Assembly: GCA_027490195.1 (NCBI GenBank) | Contig: JAIXYN010000099.1 | Coordinates: forward strand, 62,001-126,000 | Source: Verrucomicrobiaceae bacterium | Lineage (GTDB): Bacteria; Verrucomicrobiota; Verrucomicrobiia; Verrucomicrobiales; Verrucomicrobiaceae | DNA length: 64,000 nucleotides | Direction: 5' to 3' | Shown: positions 1 through 8,864 of the stretch, piece by piece | Layout of the letters: every line of letters starts with the position of its first letter | Position numbering within the stretch: position 1 is the first letter of the stretch | Program-made: the position numbers and the translations under genes | Notes under the pieces: generated by a model | Database searches by the model: none | What the model saw: the letters and a program-made list of their open reading frames with translations, nothing else | What the model was told of the DNA's origin: nothing

Positions 1-48
1 GGGTGCGCGGGCATGGGCTTGACGTCAACTTTGGAGGTGGTGCGCTGA
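1..48 (+). CDS. Possible C-terminal tail of an upstream gene (partial)
   Basis: The first frame is open from the window edge to a TGA at 46-48 and would encode 15 residues ending T-L-E-V-V-R. The glycine-rich run before it vaguely resembles the end of thiolase-fold proteins, but the piece is far too short to identify. It is listed only because it may be the end of a gene cut by the window. Confidence 0.2.
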   Translation, partial: GCAGMGLTSTLEVVR

Positions 49-96
49 ATATCTGCTCGCATATACGCCGCAAATGCGTCATCTTTGGGTATGGCC

Positions 97-387
97 ATGA
101 CCACACTGACGCCCACGAGTGCACGTTTAAACCTTTCCAGCCTGCTGCGTCGGGCGCTGAAAGGCGACGATATTGGCATCGTGGTGGACGGGAAAATCAT
201 CGCGCTGCGCCCAGTGGAAGTTGAAGCCACTGACTATGCGATGCGTGAGTATGGCGCGACTGAGAGTGAACTGGCCGACTTTGCAAAAAACGTGCATGTC
301 AAAATCGAAAAAGAGGGGAAATCAGGAAACCTCCGAGATTTCACCGGCGACATCGAAGCCCTCGTTGCGGGCAAGAGTCACCGCTGA
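97..387 (+). CDS. Phd/YefM-like antitoxin
   Basis: This 96-residue protein looks like the antitoxin of a type II toxin-antitoxin pair. The N-terminus (T-S-A-R-L-N-L-S-S-L-L-R-R-A) followed by a short strand with I-G-I-V-V-D-G-K-I-I-A-L-R-P matches the Phd/YefM fold, in which an N-terminal DNA-binding domain represses its own operon. The acidic C-terminal half would be the toxin-binding segment. Two in-frame ATGs (91 and 97) are possible; 97 fits the usual Phd start best. The 3' end overlaps the next gene by about 23 bases, typical of coupled TA genes. The assignment comes from the motif pattern and the neighbour. Confidence 0.6.
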   Translation: MTTLTPTSARLNLSSLLRRALKGDDIGIVVDGKIIALRPVEVEATDYAMREYGATESELADFAKNVHVKIEKEGKSGNLRDFTGDIEALVAGKSHR

Positions 388-649
388 TCTTCTGGACCAA
401 CTCCGTCAGCGCACCAAAGCCGACCGCAAGGTGATCGGCGAGGCGATGAACTCCGTGCTGGCTGCATGGGGGCACCCGCACCTGCACTCCGGCATCAGCA
501 TCCGCCGTCTGACAAAAAATATCTTTGAATGCCGTGTAGATCTTGAGGAGCGGCTGGCCTTTGTCTTTGTCACCACGCCTCCTGAACTGGTGTTCTTTTT
601 CATTGGCAACCATGATGAAGTCCAGCAGCTCATTCGCTCGCAGCGATAG
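365..649 (+). CDS. RelE/ParE-like toxin
   Basis: A protein of about 94 residues, overlapping the antitoxin gene and probably started by TTG at 365; no ATG lies nearby in frame before residue 28. Its pattern (an N-terminal helical segment, then strands ending F-E-C-R-V-D-L-E-E-R-L-A-F-V-F and G-N-H-D-E-V with a terminal basic tail) is that of the RelE/ParE/HigB fold, whose members cleave ribosome-bound mRNA or poison gyrase. The H-D-E-V block near the C-terminus is typical of RelE-superfamily toxins. The weak TTG start inside the antitoxin gene would keep the toxin in short supply relative to antitoxin. The exact subfamily is not clear. Confidence 0.6.
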   Translation: MRARVTADLLDQLRQRTKADRKVIGEAMNSVLAAWGHPHLHSGISIRRLTKNIFECRVDLEERLAFVFVTTPPELVFFFIGNHDEVQQLIRSQR

Positions 650-679
650 ATTTTACGCCAAATTGTGCTATACTTCACG

Positions 680-1378
680 ATGTCAGCCGCCCGACTTACC
701 CTTCTCCTATTTGCGTTCGCCGCCTCGGTGCATGCCGAACTGTCTCTCGACGTGCCTGCGATCGAACTGAAGCCGATGCCGGAGGACGAGGAGGTGGAGA
801 CCACCTTCAAGTTCCGCAACAAGGGGGACAAGACGGTCAAAATCCTCGGCCTTGAAAGCGCTTGTAGCTGCCTTAGTGCCGAACTCGACAAGGCTGAGTA
901 CAAGCCGGGTGAAGTCGGCACTGGCCATGCTTCGTTCAAGGTTTCCACGTTTGTGGGAAGGCATGAAAAATTTGTTACGGTCAATACCGACGACCCGAAA
1001 CAGCCCGACTGGCAGATCAACTTCATTCTTGATGTGCCAGCCGTGGTGGACATCAAGCCCAAGAATCTCCAGTGGTCGATTGGTGATGCTCCGGCGCCCA
1101 AGGCATGCCAAGTCAAATTCTTGGGCAATGAGCCAATGAAGATTATCAAGATCACACCGACCCGTGAAAATGTGGAGTTCGACTGGAAGGAGATCAAGGA
1201 GGGGCGGGAATATCTCATCACCGTGAAGCCTAAATCCACAGAGGAGGTCACAATGGGGGCGCTCAAGATCGAAACGAACAGCAGCATCGCCAAATACCGT
1301 TACCAGCTCGCCTTTTTCACGATCACCCGGAAGCCGGAGGCGCAACCTGCTGCCGATACCACTGCGACTAAGCCCTGA
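680..1378 (+). CDS. DUF1573 family exported protein
   Basis: A protein of about 232 residues with a clear signal peptide (hydrophobic run L-T-L-L-L-F-A-F-A-A-S-V-H-A, cleavage likely after V-H-A). The mature part begins with the DUF1573 pattern: a beta sandwich with F-K-F-R-N-K-G-D, then the conserved C-S-C pair in E-S-A-C-S-C-L, followed by a second Ig-like domain. DUF1573 proteins are periplasmic or surface ASH/Ig-like proteins of unknown function, common in Bacteroidota, Planctomycetota and Verrucomicrobiota. The ATG at 680 is preferred over an upstream start because the signal peptide begins there. It is followed 12 bases later by an exported rhodanese, so the two may form an operon. Confidence 0.8.
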   Translation: MSAARLTLLLFAFAASVHAELSLDVPAIELKPMPEDEEVETTFKFRNKGDKTVKILGLESACSCLSAELDKAEYKPGEVGTGHASFKVSTFVGRHEKFVTVNTDDPKQPDWQINFILDVPAVVDIKPKNLQWSIGDAPAPKACQVKFLGNEPMKIIKITPTRENVEFDWKEIKEGREYLITVKPKSTEEVTMGALKIETNSSIAKYRYQLAFFTITRKPEAQPAADTTATKP

Positions 1379-1390
1379 TCTGGCTGCTGT

Positions 1391-1834
1391 ATGGTTACCG
1401 CGCTTCGTCAGGCCACGTTTCTCATCCTCCTTGCCGCCACAGCGGCCTGGGCCACCCACGCGTGGCATCCGCGTGCCCCAGCGCTGTATCTGGTGGAGGA
1501 ACCGCTGCGAAAGGACGAGGTCTCCATGCAGGTCATCCAGCAGCGCTGGCAGGGCAAGGTGCTGTGGATCGATGCGCGCATTCAGGAGCAGTATGATGAG
1601 GCGCACATTCCGGGTGCGGTGCTGCTGAATGAACAGCATTTTGAAGAGCAGCTCTTTGGTTTGCTGGACACGCTACAGACGAATACGAAGCCCATCATCC
1701 TCTACTGCAATGCGGCCAAGTGTGATGCCAGCCGCAAGATTCTCGAACGACTCAAGCAGACGCTTTCCATTGAAAACGCCTTTGTGCTGAAGGGCGGCTG
1801 GAATGCATGGCAGCAGGTTGCAAAGAAGGAGTAG
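1391..1834 (+). CDS. Exported rhodanese-like protein
   Basis: A 147-residue protein with an N-terminal hydrophobic export or anchor segment (about residues 8-24) and one rhodanese domain. The domain is recognised from L-W-I-D-A-R near the start, the A-H-I-P-G-A block, and the active-site loop with the catalytic Cys in Y-C-N-A-A-K-C-D, where a persulfide would form; a G-G-W-N-A-W stretch closes the fold as in typical single-domain rhodaneses. It lies 12 bases after the DUF1573 gene. Its substrate and partner are unknown. A second periplasmic rhodanese lies at 21080-21457. Confidence 0.8.
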   Translation: MVTALRQATFLILLAATAAWATHAWHPRAPALYLVEEPLRKDEVSMQVIQQRWQGKVLWIDARIQEQYDEAHIPGAVLLNEQHFEEQLFGLLDTLQTNTKPIILYCNAAKCDASRKILERLKQTLSIENAFVLKGGWNAWQQVAKKE

Positions 1835-1881
1835 GAATGGAATTGACGGTGCGGGGTGTGAGTCCGTAGCATGTTAGCCTT

Positions 1882-2148
1882 ATGTCACTCCAAGGACTTC
1901 TTATCTGGTCGGCGCTCGGACTGGTCGCGGGCATGCTGGCAAAACTGATCATGCCCGGCAGGCAGGGCATGAACCCCATCACCACGGTGCTACTGGGAAT
2001 CATTGGCAGCATCATCGGCGGCAAGGTTGGGAGCCTGTTTCACTGGGGAGTTGTCGGCGAATTCAGCATCAAAGGCATCGCCACGGCCGTGGGCGGAGCG
2101 CTGATTTTGATGTTTGTCTGGCGGCTGCTGTTTGGCAAAAAAGGCTGA
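1882..2148 (+). CDS. GlsB/YeaQ/YmgE-family membrane protein
   Basis: An 88-residue, very hydrophobic, glycine-rich protein with about three membrane spans. The G-L-V-A-G-M-L-A-K segment at the N-terminus, the central G-I-I-G-S-I-I-G-G and the closing G-G-A-L-I-L-M-F-V-W-R match the transglycosylase-associated protein family (GlsB/YeaQ), small inner-membrane proteins often linked to general stress. No enzyme residues are visible. It sits alone between the rhodanese and the NfeD-type gene on the same strand. Confidence 0.85.
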   Translation: MSLQGLLIWSALGLVAGMLAKLIMPGRQGMNPITTVLLGIIGSIIGGKVGSLFHWGVVGEFSIKGIATAVGGALILMFVWRLLFGKKG

Positions 2149-2187
2149 CGCGGTGCCGGTTGCGGGGCAGATGACACACTCGTAGTC

Positions 2188-4344
2188 TTGAACATGCAAA
2201 TCCTCCGTCTTTTTCTGCTGGCCAGCCTGAGCGTTCTTTCTGCCACAGGCTTCGCCGCGCCACTGACAGGCCAGCTGGCTCGCGTGGGTGTCACCGATTC
2301 CGACATCGAGGATGTGCGGCGCTGGCGCGAAATGCGGCAGTGGATGGATGAAGCCATCAAACAGGGGGCGGCGGGGCTGATCCTCGACATCAACGTCACG
2401 CAGAGCAACGCCCAAGCTGCGCTGTCTCTGGCGGAGGAGGTTGCCCGCTTGAAGGTCAAAACGCAGGCCTATGTGAACACCTCCGCCATCGCTGGTGGAG
2501 CCTTGCTGGCGCTGGCCTGTGATGAGATCTGGATGGCTCCCGGCTCCCGCATCGGCGCGGCTCCGCCGAAGGTGCCGGCGGGTGAAGAGCTATCGCAAAA
2601 AGCGCAGGACACGCTGCTGGCGGAGTCGCTTGCCGTGCTGAAAGCCGGGGCGCGCAGTTTGTGCAAACTGAAGGGGCATCGCCCAGAAATCGCCGATGCC
2701 TTCGTGGATCGTGACAAGGGCCTGGTACTTGGTACCAAGACGCTGGCGGAAAAAGGGGAGCTTCTGCTGCTGGATGCCGACACCGCCGTGGAGCCCGTTG
2801 ATGGCAAGCCGCTGCTGGCACGGGCGATCATTTCAGACGTGGAGGCCCTGGCCAAAGCTGCCACGCCGGCGGGAAAGCTGGTTGTCTTGAATGTGGGCTG
2901 GTATGATCAAAGTCTTAAAAAAGCGTTGGCAGCCAAGCCTGCGCCTGAGGTGGAGTTCAATCCCAAGCAGAGTGAAATCCCTGCCTTTACCAACAGCCAA
3001 AGCTATGCGGGCAAAGTTGTCGTCATTCCTGTGGGGCAGGACGATTTGATTATCCCCGCTCGTTTTGAATTCATGAAGCGTACGCTCGCCCGCTGCAACA
3101 ACGACGGGGCCGAGGCGGTGATTTTTGAACTCGACACTCCAGGCGGGCTGGCTTGGGACACGATTAGCCTGATGATGAAGGATTTGCAAAATCTGAAGGC
3201 GCGCAGCTTTGCCTTTGTGAACACGCGGGCCATCTCCGCTGGAGCAATGATCGCCATGGCGACGGACACCATCTATATGGCGCCCGCCAGCGCCATCGGA
3301 GCCTCCACGCCGGTTTCGGGCGATGGTGCCCCACTGGCCGAGGCGGAGCGTGCCAAGAACAACTCTGCCTTCATGGGCATGGCCCGCACGGTGGTGCGTG
3401 AGAAGGGGCACGATGTCCGCATCATTGAAGGGATGATCGACATGGAGCGCGGGCTCAGCATCAACGGGCAGGTGATCATTCCGAAAGGGGAGATCGTCAC
3501 GCTGGATTCCGCGCAGGCGACGATGCAGATCGATGGCAAATCGCTGCTGGCCAAGGGGATCGTCAAATCAATCAAGGAGATCAAACAACTTGAATCCCTC
3601 AAGGGTGAGGTCGTGACTGCGGAGCCCACGGGTTTTGAAATGATCGCCATTTGGGTCACACGCTATGCGGCGATTTTGATCCTGATCGGTCTCGCGGGAG
3701 GGTATCTCGAAATGCAGGCTCCAGGTTTTGGTCTGCCTGGGTTTGTTTCGGTCGCAGCGTTTGCGCTGTTTTTCTTTGGTCACTACGTGGCCGGGAGTCT
3801 GGCCGGGCAGGAGACGATGGTCGTGGCGGCTATTTTTGTGGCTGGCATCGTTTTGATCGGCGTGGAACTGCTGGCGGCACCTGGCACGATCCTGCCGGGA
3901 GTCGCGGGCTTTCTCTGCGTGATGGTAGCCCTGGTCTATGCGATGTCCGGCTGGGAGGTGATGCCGCCGAGTGGGGCCACCGCGGGCAGCTTCAACCTCG
4001 AAGCTTATGCCACCGGTTTCCGCAATTTTGCGCTCGGAGTTACGGGGGCGGCGGTGATCATCACGCTGGTGTGCCTCTGGCTGCCAGATCTGCGTCCGTT
4101 TCGCTCGCTAATCCTGCAAACTTCCGCCGGTGGGACTTTGAACGATGCCCCGGCGATGCGGGACGCCATCCTGGCCCAAGTGGGCGACAGCGGCAGCGCC
4201 CGCAGCGCGCTGCGCCCCTATGGAACCGTCGAAATCGGCGGACTACTTATTGAGGCGATGGTGGAGGGGGGCTATGTGCAAAGCGGTACTCCGGTGCGCG
4301 TGCGGGAGATTCGGGGCGAAAAGATCATCGTGGAAGCGGTTTAA
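2188..4344 (+). CDS. Tandem ClpP-domain NfeD membrane protease
   Basis: A 718-residue NfeD-family protein with a signal peptide (about 1-23), two ClpP-like domains (about 25-250 and 270-490), a block of about five membrane spans (about 490-640) and a C-terminal OB-fold NfeD domain (about 670-718). Family members are membrane-bound serine proteases with a Ser-Lys dyad that act with stomatin/SPFH partners in membrane quality control. The second domain keeps the nucleophile in A-I-S-A-G-A (Ser350), with a candidate Lys downstream in E-R-A-K-N-N. In the first domain the matching block reads A-I-A-G-G-A (Ala102), so it has lost the serine and is probably structural. Usual NfeD proteases are about 430-480 residues with one such domain. 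No SPFH gene is adjacent. Confidence 0.85.
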   Translation: MNMQILRLFLLASLSVLSATGFAAPLTGQLARVGVTDSDIEDVRRWREMRQWMDEAIKQGAAGLILDINVTQSNAQAALSLAEEVARLKVKTQAYVNTSAIAGGALLALACDEIWMAPGSRIGAAPPKVPAGEELSQKAQDTLLAESLAVLKAGARSLCKLKGHRPEIADAFVDRDKGLVLGTKTLAEKGELLLLDADTAVEPVDGKPLLARAIISDVEALAKAATPAGKLVVLNVGWYDQSLKKALAAKPAPEVEFNPKQSEIPAFTNSQSYAGKVVVIPVGQDDLIIPARFEFMKRTLARCNNDGAEAVIFELDTPGGLAWDTISLMMKDLQNLKARSFAFVNTRAISAGAMIAMATDTIYMAPASAIGASTPVSGDGAPLAEAERAKNNSAFMGMARTVVREKGHDVRIIEGMIDMERGLSINGQVIIPKGEIVTLDSAQATMQIDGKSLLAKGIVKSIKEIKQLESLKGEVVTAEPTGFEMIAIWVTRYAAILILIGLAGGYLEMQAPGFGLPGFVSVAAFALFFFGHYVAGSLAGQETMVVAAIFVAGIVLIGVELLAAPGTILPGVAGFLCVMVALVYAMSGWEVMPPSGATAGSFNLEAYATGFRNFALGVTGAAVIITLVCLWLPDLRPFRSLILQTSAGGTLNDAPAMRDAILAQVGDSGSARSALRPYGTVEIGGLLIEAMVEGGYVQSGTPVRVREIRGEKIIVEAV

Positions 4345-4402
4345 TCTCAATTTTTGCGCATGCATTCGCAGGTTTTGATCGTTAATCTTCCCCAACAAAC
4401 GC

Positions 4403-6067
4403 ATGTCTAAAAATCTCAGTGCCCTCTCTTTCCGCAAAGGTGTCGAAAAAAACGTCTTTGAGCGCATGGTCGCTGCCGCCGATAAGGCGGGAACGGCTGA
4501 AAAGAATGACATCGTCCATCAGATGGGGCAGGATCACCTCTTTGGGGATGCCATTACCCTCGGGGCGGTGTCGTTCTATGATTTCCTGAAAAAGGAGAAT
4601 GAGGGCAAGAAGGTGTTTGTCTGCAACGGCAGCGCTTGTTTGTGTGCCGGAACGCAGGAAAAGCTGCACCACACGCTGGAGACGCATTTCAAGCCGGAAG
4701 AGATCGGCCACATCTGCTGCCTTGGCCGCTGCCATGAAGGCGGGGCCTTGCAGTATCAGGGGAAAAACTACTCAGGGCAGAGCGATGACGCGCTGGCCGA
4801 ACTCGTCAAGACGGGGAAGGGGGATGCGGAAGATCGCTATGCGGTTGTCTCGCACTTGCAGCCTGCACAGCTCACGGCTGAGTTTCCTGGCATCGACGCC
4901 TACTATGAGCCTTTCAAAAAGCTCATTGCGGGTGGAGATCGTAACGCTTTGGGAGCGGACCTGAAGGACAGTGGCCTGCGTGGCCGTGGAGGTGCGGGCT
5001 TCCCTCTGCATTTCAAATGGTCGAGCTGCCGTGCTGCGGCTGGTGAGGTGAAGTACATCGTCTGCAATGCGGACGAAGGCGATCCGGGGGCTTACATCGA
5101 CAAATACCTCATGGAAAAGCAGCCGCACAGCGTGCTGCTGGGCATGATGGTCGCGGGTTGGTTTGCTGGGGCTGAGAACGGCATCCTCTACATCCGCGCT
5201 GAGTACCCGGATTCCGTCACGATCATCAACGAAGCCATCGAAGACCTGCGCGCTGCGGGGTTGCTCGGGCAGAACATTTTGGGTTCTGGATTCAACTTCA
5301 TGCTGAAGTCCATCAAAGGCGCGGGCGCCTACATCTGCGGTGAGGAGACCGCGCTGCTTGCCAGCCTCGAAGGCCAGCGCCCTGAAGTGCGTACGCGTCC
5401 GCCATTCCCCACCATCGAAGGTCTCTTCCGCAAGCCAACGATCGTCAACAACGTGGAGACCTTTTCAAACATCCATGCCGTGCTGACCTTGGGCGGCAAA
5501 GGCTATGCGCAGATCGGAACGCCGCAGTCCACTGGACCGAAGCTGCTCTCGCTGGATTCGCATTTCGTGAAGCCCGGCATCTACGAGGTCGCCATGGGCA
5601 CGCCGCTGCAGACGGTCTTCGACTTGGCAGGTGGATTCAAAAGCAAGATCAAGGCCGTACAGATCGGCGGTCCGCTCGGCGGCATTGTGCCACTCTCGCA
5701 CGTCGGCCAGCTCACGGTGGATTTTGAGAGCTTCAAGAAGGCTGGGTTTCTGCTGGGGCATGCCGGCGTCGTCAGCATCCCTGAGTCGATGCCGATGATC
5801 GAGTACATCCAGCACATGTTCCAGTTCACTGCGGATGAGAGCTGCGGTAAATGCTTCCCTTGCCGCCTCGGCAGTACACGCGGCAAGGAACTCATCGCCA
5901 AAGCCCGCGCCGACAGCAGCTACAAGATCGACCGCGAACTCATCACTGATTTGCTCGATACCATGGAGCAGACTTCGTTGTGTGCTCTCGGTGGCGGTGT
6001 GCCGCTGCCCATCAAGAATGCGATGGAGCATTTTGGTGCCGAACTCAGTCCCTTTTTCAAAGCCTAG
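4403..6067 (+). CDS. fdsB: NAD-dependent formate dehydrogenase, beta subunit (NuoE/NuoF-like)
   Basis: A 554-residue diaphorase subunit. The N-terminus carries a thioredoxin-like 2Fe-2S module with the NuoE pattern C-x4-C (C74, C79) and C-x3-C (C106, C110). The rest is NuoF-like: the R-G-R-G-G-A-G-F-P loop for NADH/FMN (about residue 195), A-D-E-G-D-P-G-A-Y, the G-E-E-T-A-L-L block and the C-terminal 4Fe-4S motif C-G-K-C-x-P-C-R with a later Cys. It would pass electrons from the molybdenum subunit to NAD+. The stop codon is 25 bases before the alpha-subunit ATG, so the two are one operon. A separate FdsG/NuoE-like gamma subunit is not found beside it. A hydrogenase diaphorase is the alternative, but the neighbour makes formate dehydrogenase much likelier. 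Confidence 0.88.
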   Translation: MSKNLSALSFRKGVEKNVFERMVAAADKAGTAEKNDIVHQMGQDHLFGDAITLGAVSFYDFLKKENEGKKVFVCNGSACLCAGTQEKLHHTLETHFKPEEIGHICCLGRCHEGGALQYQGKNYSGQSDDALAELVKTGKGDAEDRYAVVSHLQPAQLTAEFPGIDAYYEPFKKLIAGGDRNALGADLKDSGLRGRGGAGFPLHFKWSSCRAAAGEVKYIVCNADEGDPGAYIDKYLMEKQPHSVLLGMMVAGWFAGAENGILYIRAEYPDSVTIINEAIEDLRAAGLLGQNILGSGFNFMLKSIKGAGAYICGEETALLASLEGQRPEVRTRPPFPTIEGLFRKPTIVNNVETFSNIHAVLTLGGKGYAQIGTPQSTGPKLLSLDSHFVKPGIYEVAMGTPLQTVFDLAGGFKSKIKAVQIGGPLGGIVPLSHVGQLTVDFESFKKAGFLLGHAGVVSIPESMPMIEYIQHMFQFTADESCGKCFPCRLGSTRGKELIAKARADSSYKIDRELITDLLDTMEQTSLCALGGGVPLPIKNAMEHFGAELSPFFKA

Positions 6068-6092
6068 TACTAATCCCAAAACCACCTCTTTT

Positions 6093-8864
6093 ATGGTCAA
6101 GGATCTCTCCACTCTCACTGCTTTCATTGATGGCGATGCCCATCAATTCAATGAAGGCGACACGCTCTTAAATTTCATCGACCGTCATCGCGGGCGCGGG
6201 CATGTGCCGACGCTGTGTGATGCACCGCAGCTGGAGCCGTATGGCGCTTGCCGAGTGTGTTCGGTCGAAGTGGCGCTGCAGGCTGATGGGCCGCGCCGCG
6301 TGGTGGCTTCGTGCCACACGCCTTTGACGGCGGGCATGCATGTGTTTACCGAATCGCCGAAGGTGCGGAAGCTGCGGAAGAACATCGTCGAGCTGGTGCT
6401 GACGGACCACCCGCTGGACTGCCTGACCTGCGAAGTGAGCGGGAACTGCGAGCTGCAAACGGTGGCGGCGAAGGTGGGCATCCGTGGGGTGCGCTATCCG
6501 GCGGGGGCGAATCATCTGGACCGCAAGAAGGACCACTCGCACGCCTACATGACGTCCGAGCTTTCGAAGTGCATCAACTGCTCGCGCTGCGTTCGTGCGT
6601 GCGATGAAATCCAGGGGCAGCATGTGCTTTCGATGCATGGTCGCGGCTTCAACGCGAAGATCATCAAGGGGCTGGATGAGTCGTTTGCGGACTCTGAGTG
6701 CGTCTCCTGCGGAGCCTGCTCCCAGGCCTGCCCGACCTCGGCCATCAGTGATGTGTTCTTTTCCAAGTCCATCGAGGCGACAAAGAAGACGCGGACGATC
6801 TGCACCTACTGCGGTGTGGGCTGCAATCTGAATGTGGCCACGAAGGGTGACCAGGTGCTGAGCATTCAGGCTCCTGTGGATGCGGAGGTGAACCATGCGC
6901 ACACCTGCCTGAAGGGACGCTTTGCGTTTAAGTTCTACAATCACAAGGACCGCCTGCGCACGCCGCTGATCAAGCAGCCTGACGGGCAGTTCAAGGAATC
7001 GACGTGGGATGAAGCGTACGATCACATCTTCGCTAATCTGACCCGCATCAAGAACGATCACGGTGGGCAGGCGGTGGCGGGGATTTCCTCCGCACGCTGC
7101 ACGAATGAGGAGAACTACCTCATGCAGAAGTTCATCCGTGGCGTGATGGGCACGAACAACATCGACTGCTGCGCCCGCGTCTGCCATTCGCCGACGGCAT
7201 GGGGCATGCAGAAGAGCTTTGGCACCGGTGCGGCCACGAACTCGTATGAGGACATCGAGCACACGCGCTGCGTGATGGTCATTGGTGCGAATCCGACGGA
7301 AGGGCATCCGGTGACGGGTGCGCGGCTGAAGCAGCACATCATGAAAGGCACGCCGCTGATCGTGATCGATCCGCGCAAGATCGAACTGGTGCCGTATGCG
7401 AAGCATCACCTGCAACTGCGTCCCGGCACGAACGTGGCGCTGCTGAACATGTTTGCCCGCTGCATCCTTGATGCCGGTCTGGTGAAGACCGAGTTCGTGA
7501 AGAAGCGCTGTGAGAACTGGGATGAGTTTGAAAACGGGCTGCGTGCGCTTGACTTGGATGCGCTGCAAAAGATCACCGGTGTGAGCATTGATCTCGTGCG
7601 TGCCGCAGCCATCGAATACGCCTCCGCTGAAGCGGCGATGAGCTTCCATGGCCTCGGTGTGACTGAGCATGAACAAGGTGCGAAGACGGTCATGCTTATC
7701 TCAAACCTCGCAATGATGACTGGTAACATCGGTCGTCCGGGTGTGGGTGTGAATCCGCTGCGCGGTCAGAACAACGTGCAGGGTGCTGCGGACATGGGCT
7801 GCCAGCCGCATCAAGGTGCCGGTTATTTTGAAATGGCCGATGTGGAAGTGCAGAAGCGCTATGCCGACTTCTACGGCGTGCCGAGCCCGAGCGAACCCGG
7901 CTGGAAAATCCCGCAGATGTTTGACGCTGCTGTGGAAGGCAAGCTGAAGGCGCTCTGGCTGATGGGTGAGGATGTGGTGCAGACTGACCCGGATGCGCAT
8001 CACGTGCGTCATGCGATGGAGAGCCTGGAGTTCCTCGTGGTGCAGGAGATTTTCATGACGGAAACGGCGAAGTATGCCGACGTGATTTTGCCTGCGTCCT
8101 CCTTCTTGGAAAAGAGCGGCACCTTTACGAATGCGGAGCGCCGCATGCAGCGGGTGAATGCCGCTGTGAAGCCGCTTGCAGGCACCAAACCGGATGGGCA
8201 GATCATGTGCGAAATCCTCCAGCGCTTTGGCTTCCCACAGGCGGACTACACACCGGATGGTGTGCTGGCGGAGATTGCGCAGATCGTGCCGTTCTTCAAA
8301 GGTGCCACCTGGGAAAACCTGGGCATCAACGGCAAGCAGTGGCCGGTCAAAGAAGGCGGTGTGGACACGCAGATCATGCATCAGGAGCAGTTTGCCCGTG
8401 GCAAGGGTCACTTCCATTTCTTCCCCTGGGTGGAGTCCACCGAGTTGAAGACGAACGGCCAGGAGTTCCCCTTCATCCTCACGACGGGACGCATCTTGGA
8501 GCACTACAACTGCGGCACCATGACGCGACGCACGGGCAACAGCGACATCGTCACGCAGGACCTGCTTTCCATTAATCCTGAGGACGCCAAGCGCAAAGGC
8601 ATCCGTGATGGCGACATCGCTCGGCTCTCCAGCGCTCGTGGTGAAGTGGAACTTGAAGCTCGTGTCACCGATGAAGTGAAACCCGGCATTCTCTACACCA
8701 CCTTCCACTTCCCTGAAGCCATGGTGAACAACGTCACCGGCCAGGGCTGCGATGGCGACACCATGTGCCCCGAGTACAAAGTCGTGGCCGCTGATGTGGA
8801 ACTCGTGCGTGCTGGCAAGCTGAAGAAGAAGCAGAAGGACGGCTTTGCGCCTGCGATGGTGTGA
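6093..8864 (+). CDS. fdsA: Formate dehydrogenase, molybdopterin alpha subunit
   Basis: A 923-residue molybdo-bis-MGD oxidoreductase of the FdsA/FdhF type that oxidises formate to CO2. From the N-terminus: a 2Fe-2S ferredoxin domain (C-D-A-P then C-R-V-C), the His-Cys 4Fe-4S motif H-x3-C-x2-C-x5-C, two ferredoxin-like 4Fe-4S clusters (C-I-N-C-S-R-C and C-V-S-C-G-A-C), then the catalytic domain with its own 4Fe-4S ligand set (C-x2-C-x3-C). The molybdenum ligand is Cys364 in C-C-A-R-V-C-H, where E. coli FdhF has selenocysteine; no Sec codon is used. ATG 6093 was chosen because it starts the ferredoxin domain just after fdsB; the frame stays open further upstream inside fdsB without homology. Neither fdhD nor fdsG follows. 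Confidence 0.93.
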   Translation: MVKDLSTLTAFIDGDAHQFNEGDTLLNFIDRHRGRGHVPTLCDAPQLEPYGACRVCSVEVALQADGPRRVVASCHTPLTAGMHVFTESPKVRKLRKNIVELVLTDHPLDCLTCEVSGNCELQTVAAKVGIRGVRYPAGANHLDRKKDHSHAYMTSELSKCINCSRCVRACDEIQGQHVLSMHGRGFNAKIIKGLDESFADSECVSCGACSQACPTSAISDVFFSKSIEATKKTRTICTYCGVGCNLNVATKGDQVLSIQAPVDAEVNHAHTCLKGRFAFKFYNHKDRLRTPLIKQPDGQFKESTWDEAYDHIFANLTRIKNDHGGQAVAGISSARCTNEENYLMQKFIRGVMGTNNIDCCARVCHSPTAWGMQKSFGTGAATNSYEDIEHTRCVMVIGANPTEGHPVTGARLKQHIMKGTPLIVIDPRKIELVPYAKHHLQLRPGTNVALLNMFARCILDAGLVKTEFVKKRCENWDEFENGLRALDLDALQKITGVSIDLVRAAAIEYASAEAAMSFHGLGVTEHEQGAKTVMLISNLAMMTGNIGRPGVGVNPLRGQNNVQGAADMGCQPHQGAGYFEMADVEVQKRYADFYGVPSPSEPGWKIPQMFDAAVEGKLKALWLMGEDVVQTDPDAHHVRHAMESLEFLVVQEIFMTETAKYADVILPASSFLEKSGTFTNAERRMQRVNAAVKPLAGTKPDGQIMCEILQRFGFPQADYTPDGVLAEIAQIVPFFKGATWENLGINGKQWPVKEGGVDTQIMHQEQFARGKGHFHFFPWVESTELKTNGQEFPFILTTGRILEHYNCGTMTRRTGNSDIVTQDLLSINPEDAKRKGIRDGDIARLSSARGEVELEARVTDEVKPGILYTTFHFPEAMVNNVTGQGCDGDTMCPEYKVVAADVELVRAGKLKKKQKDGFAPAMV

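Noticed and set aside
6168-7676. Minus-strand open frame of about 500 codons
   Set aside because: It lies fully opposite the formate dehydrogenase alpha subunit, has a biased composition rich in Arg and His, and shows no motif. High GC content makes such mirrors common.
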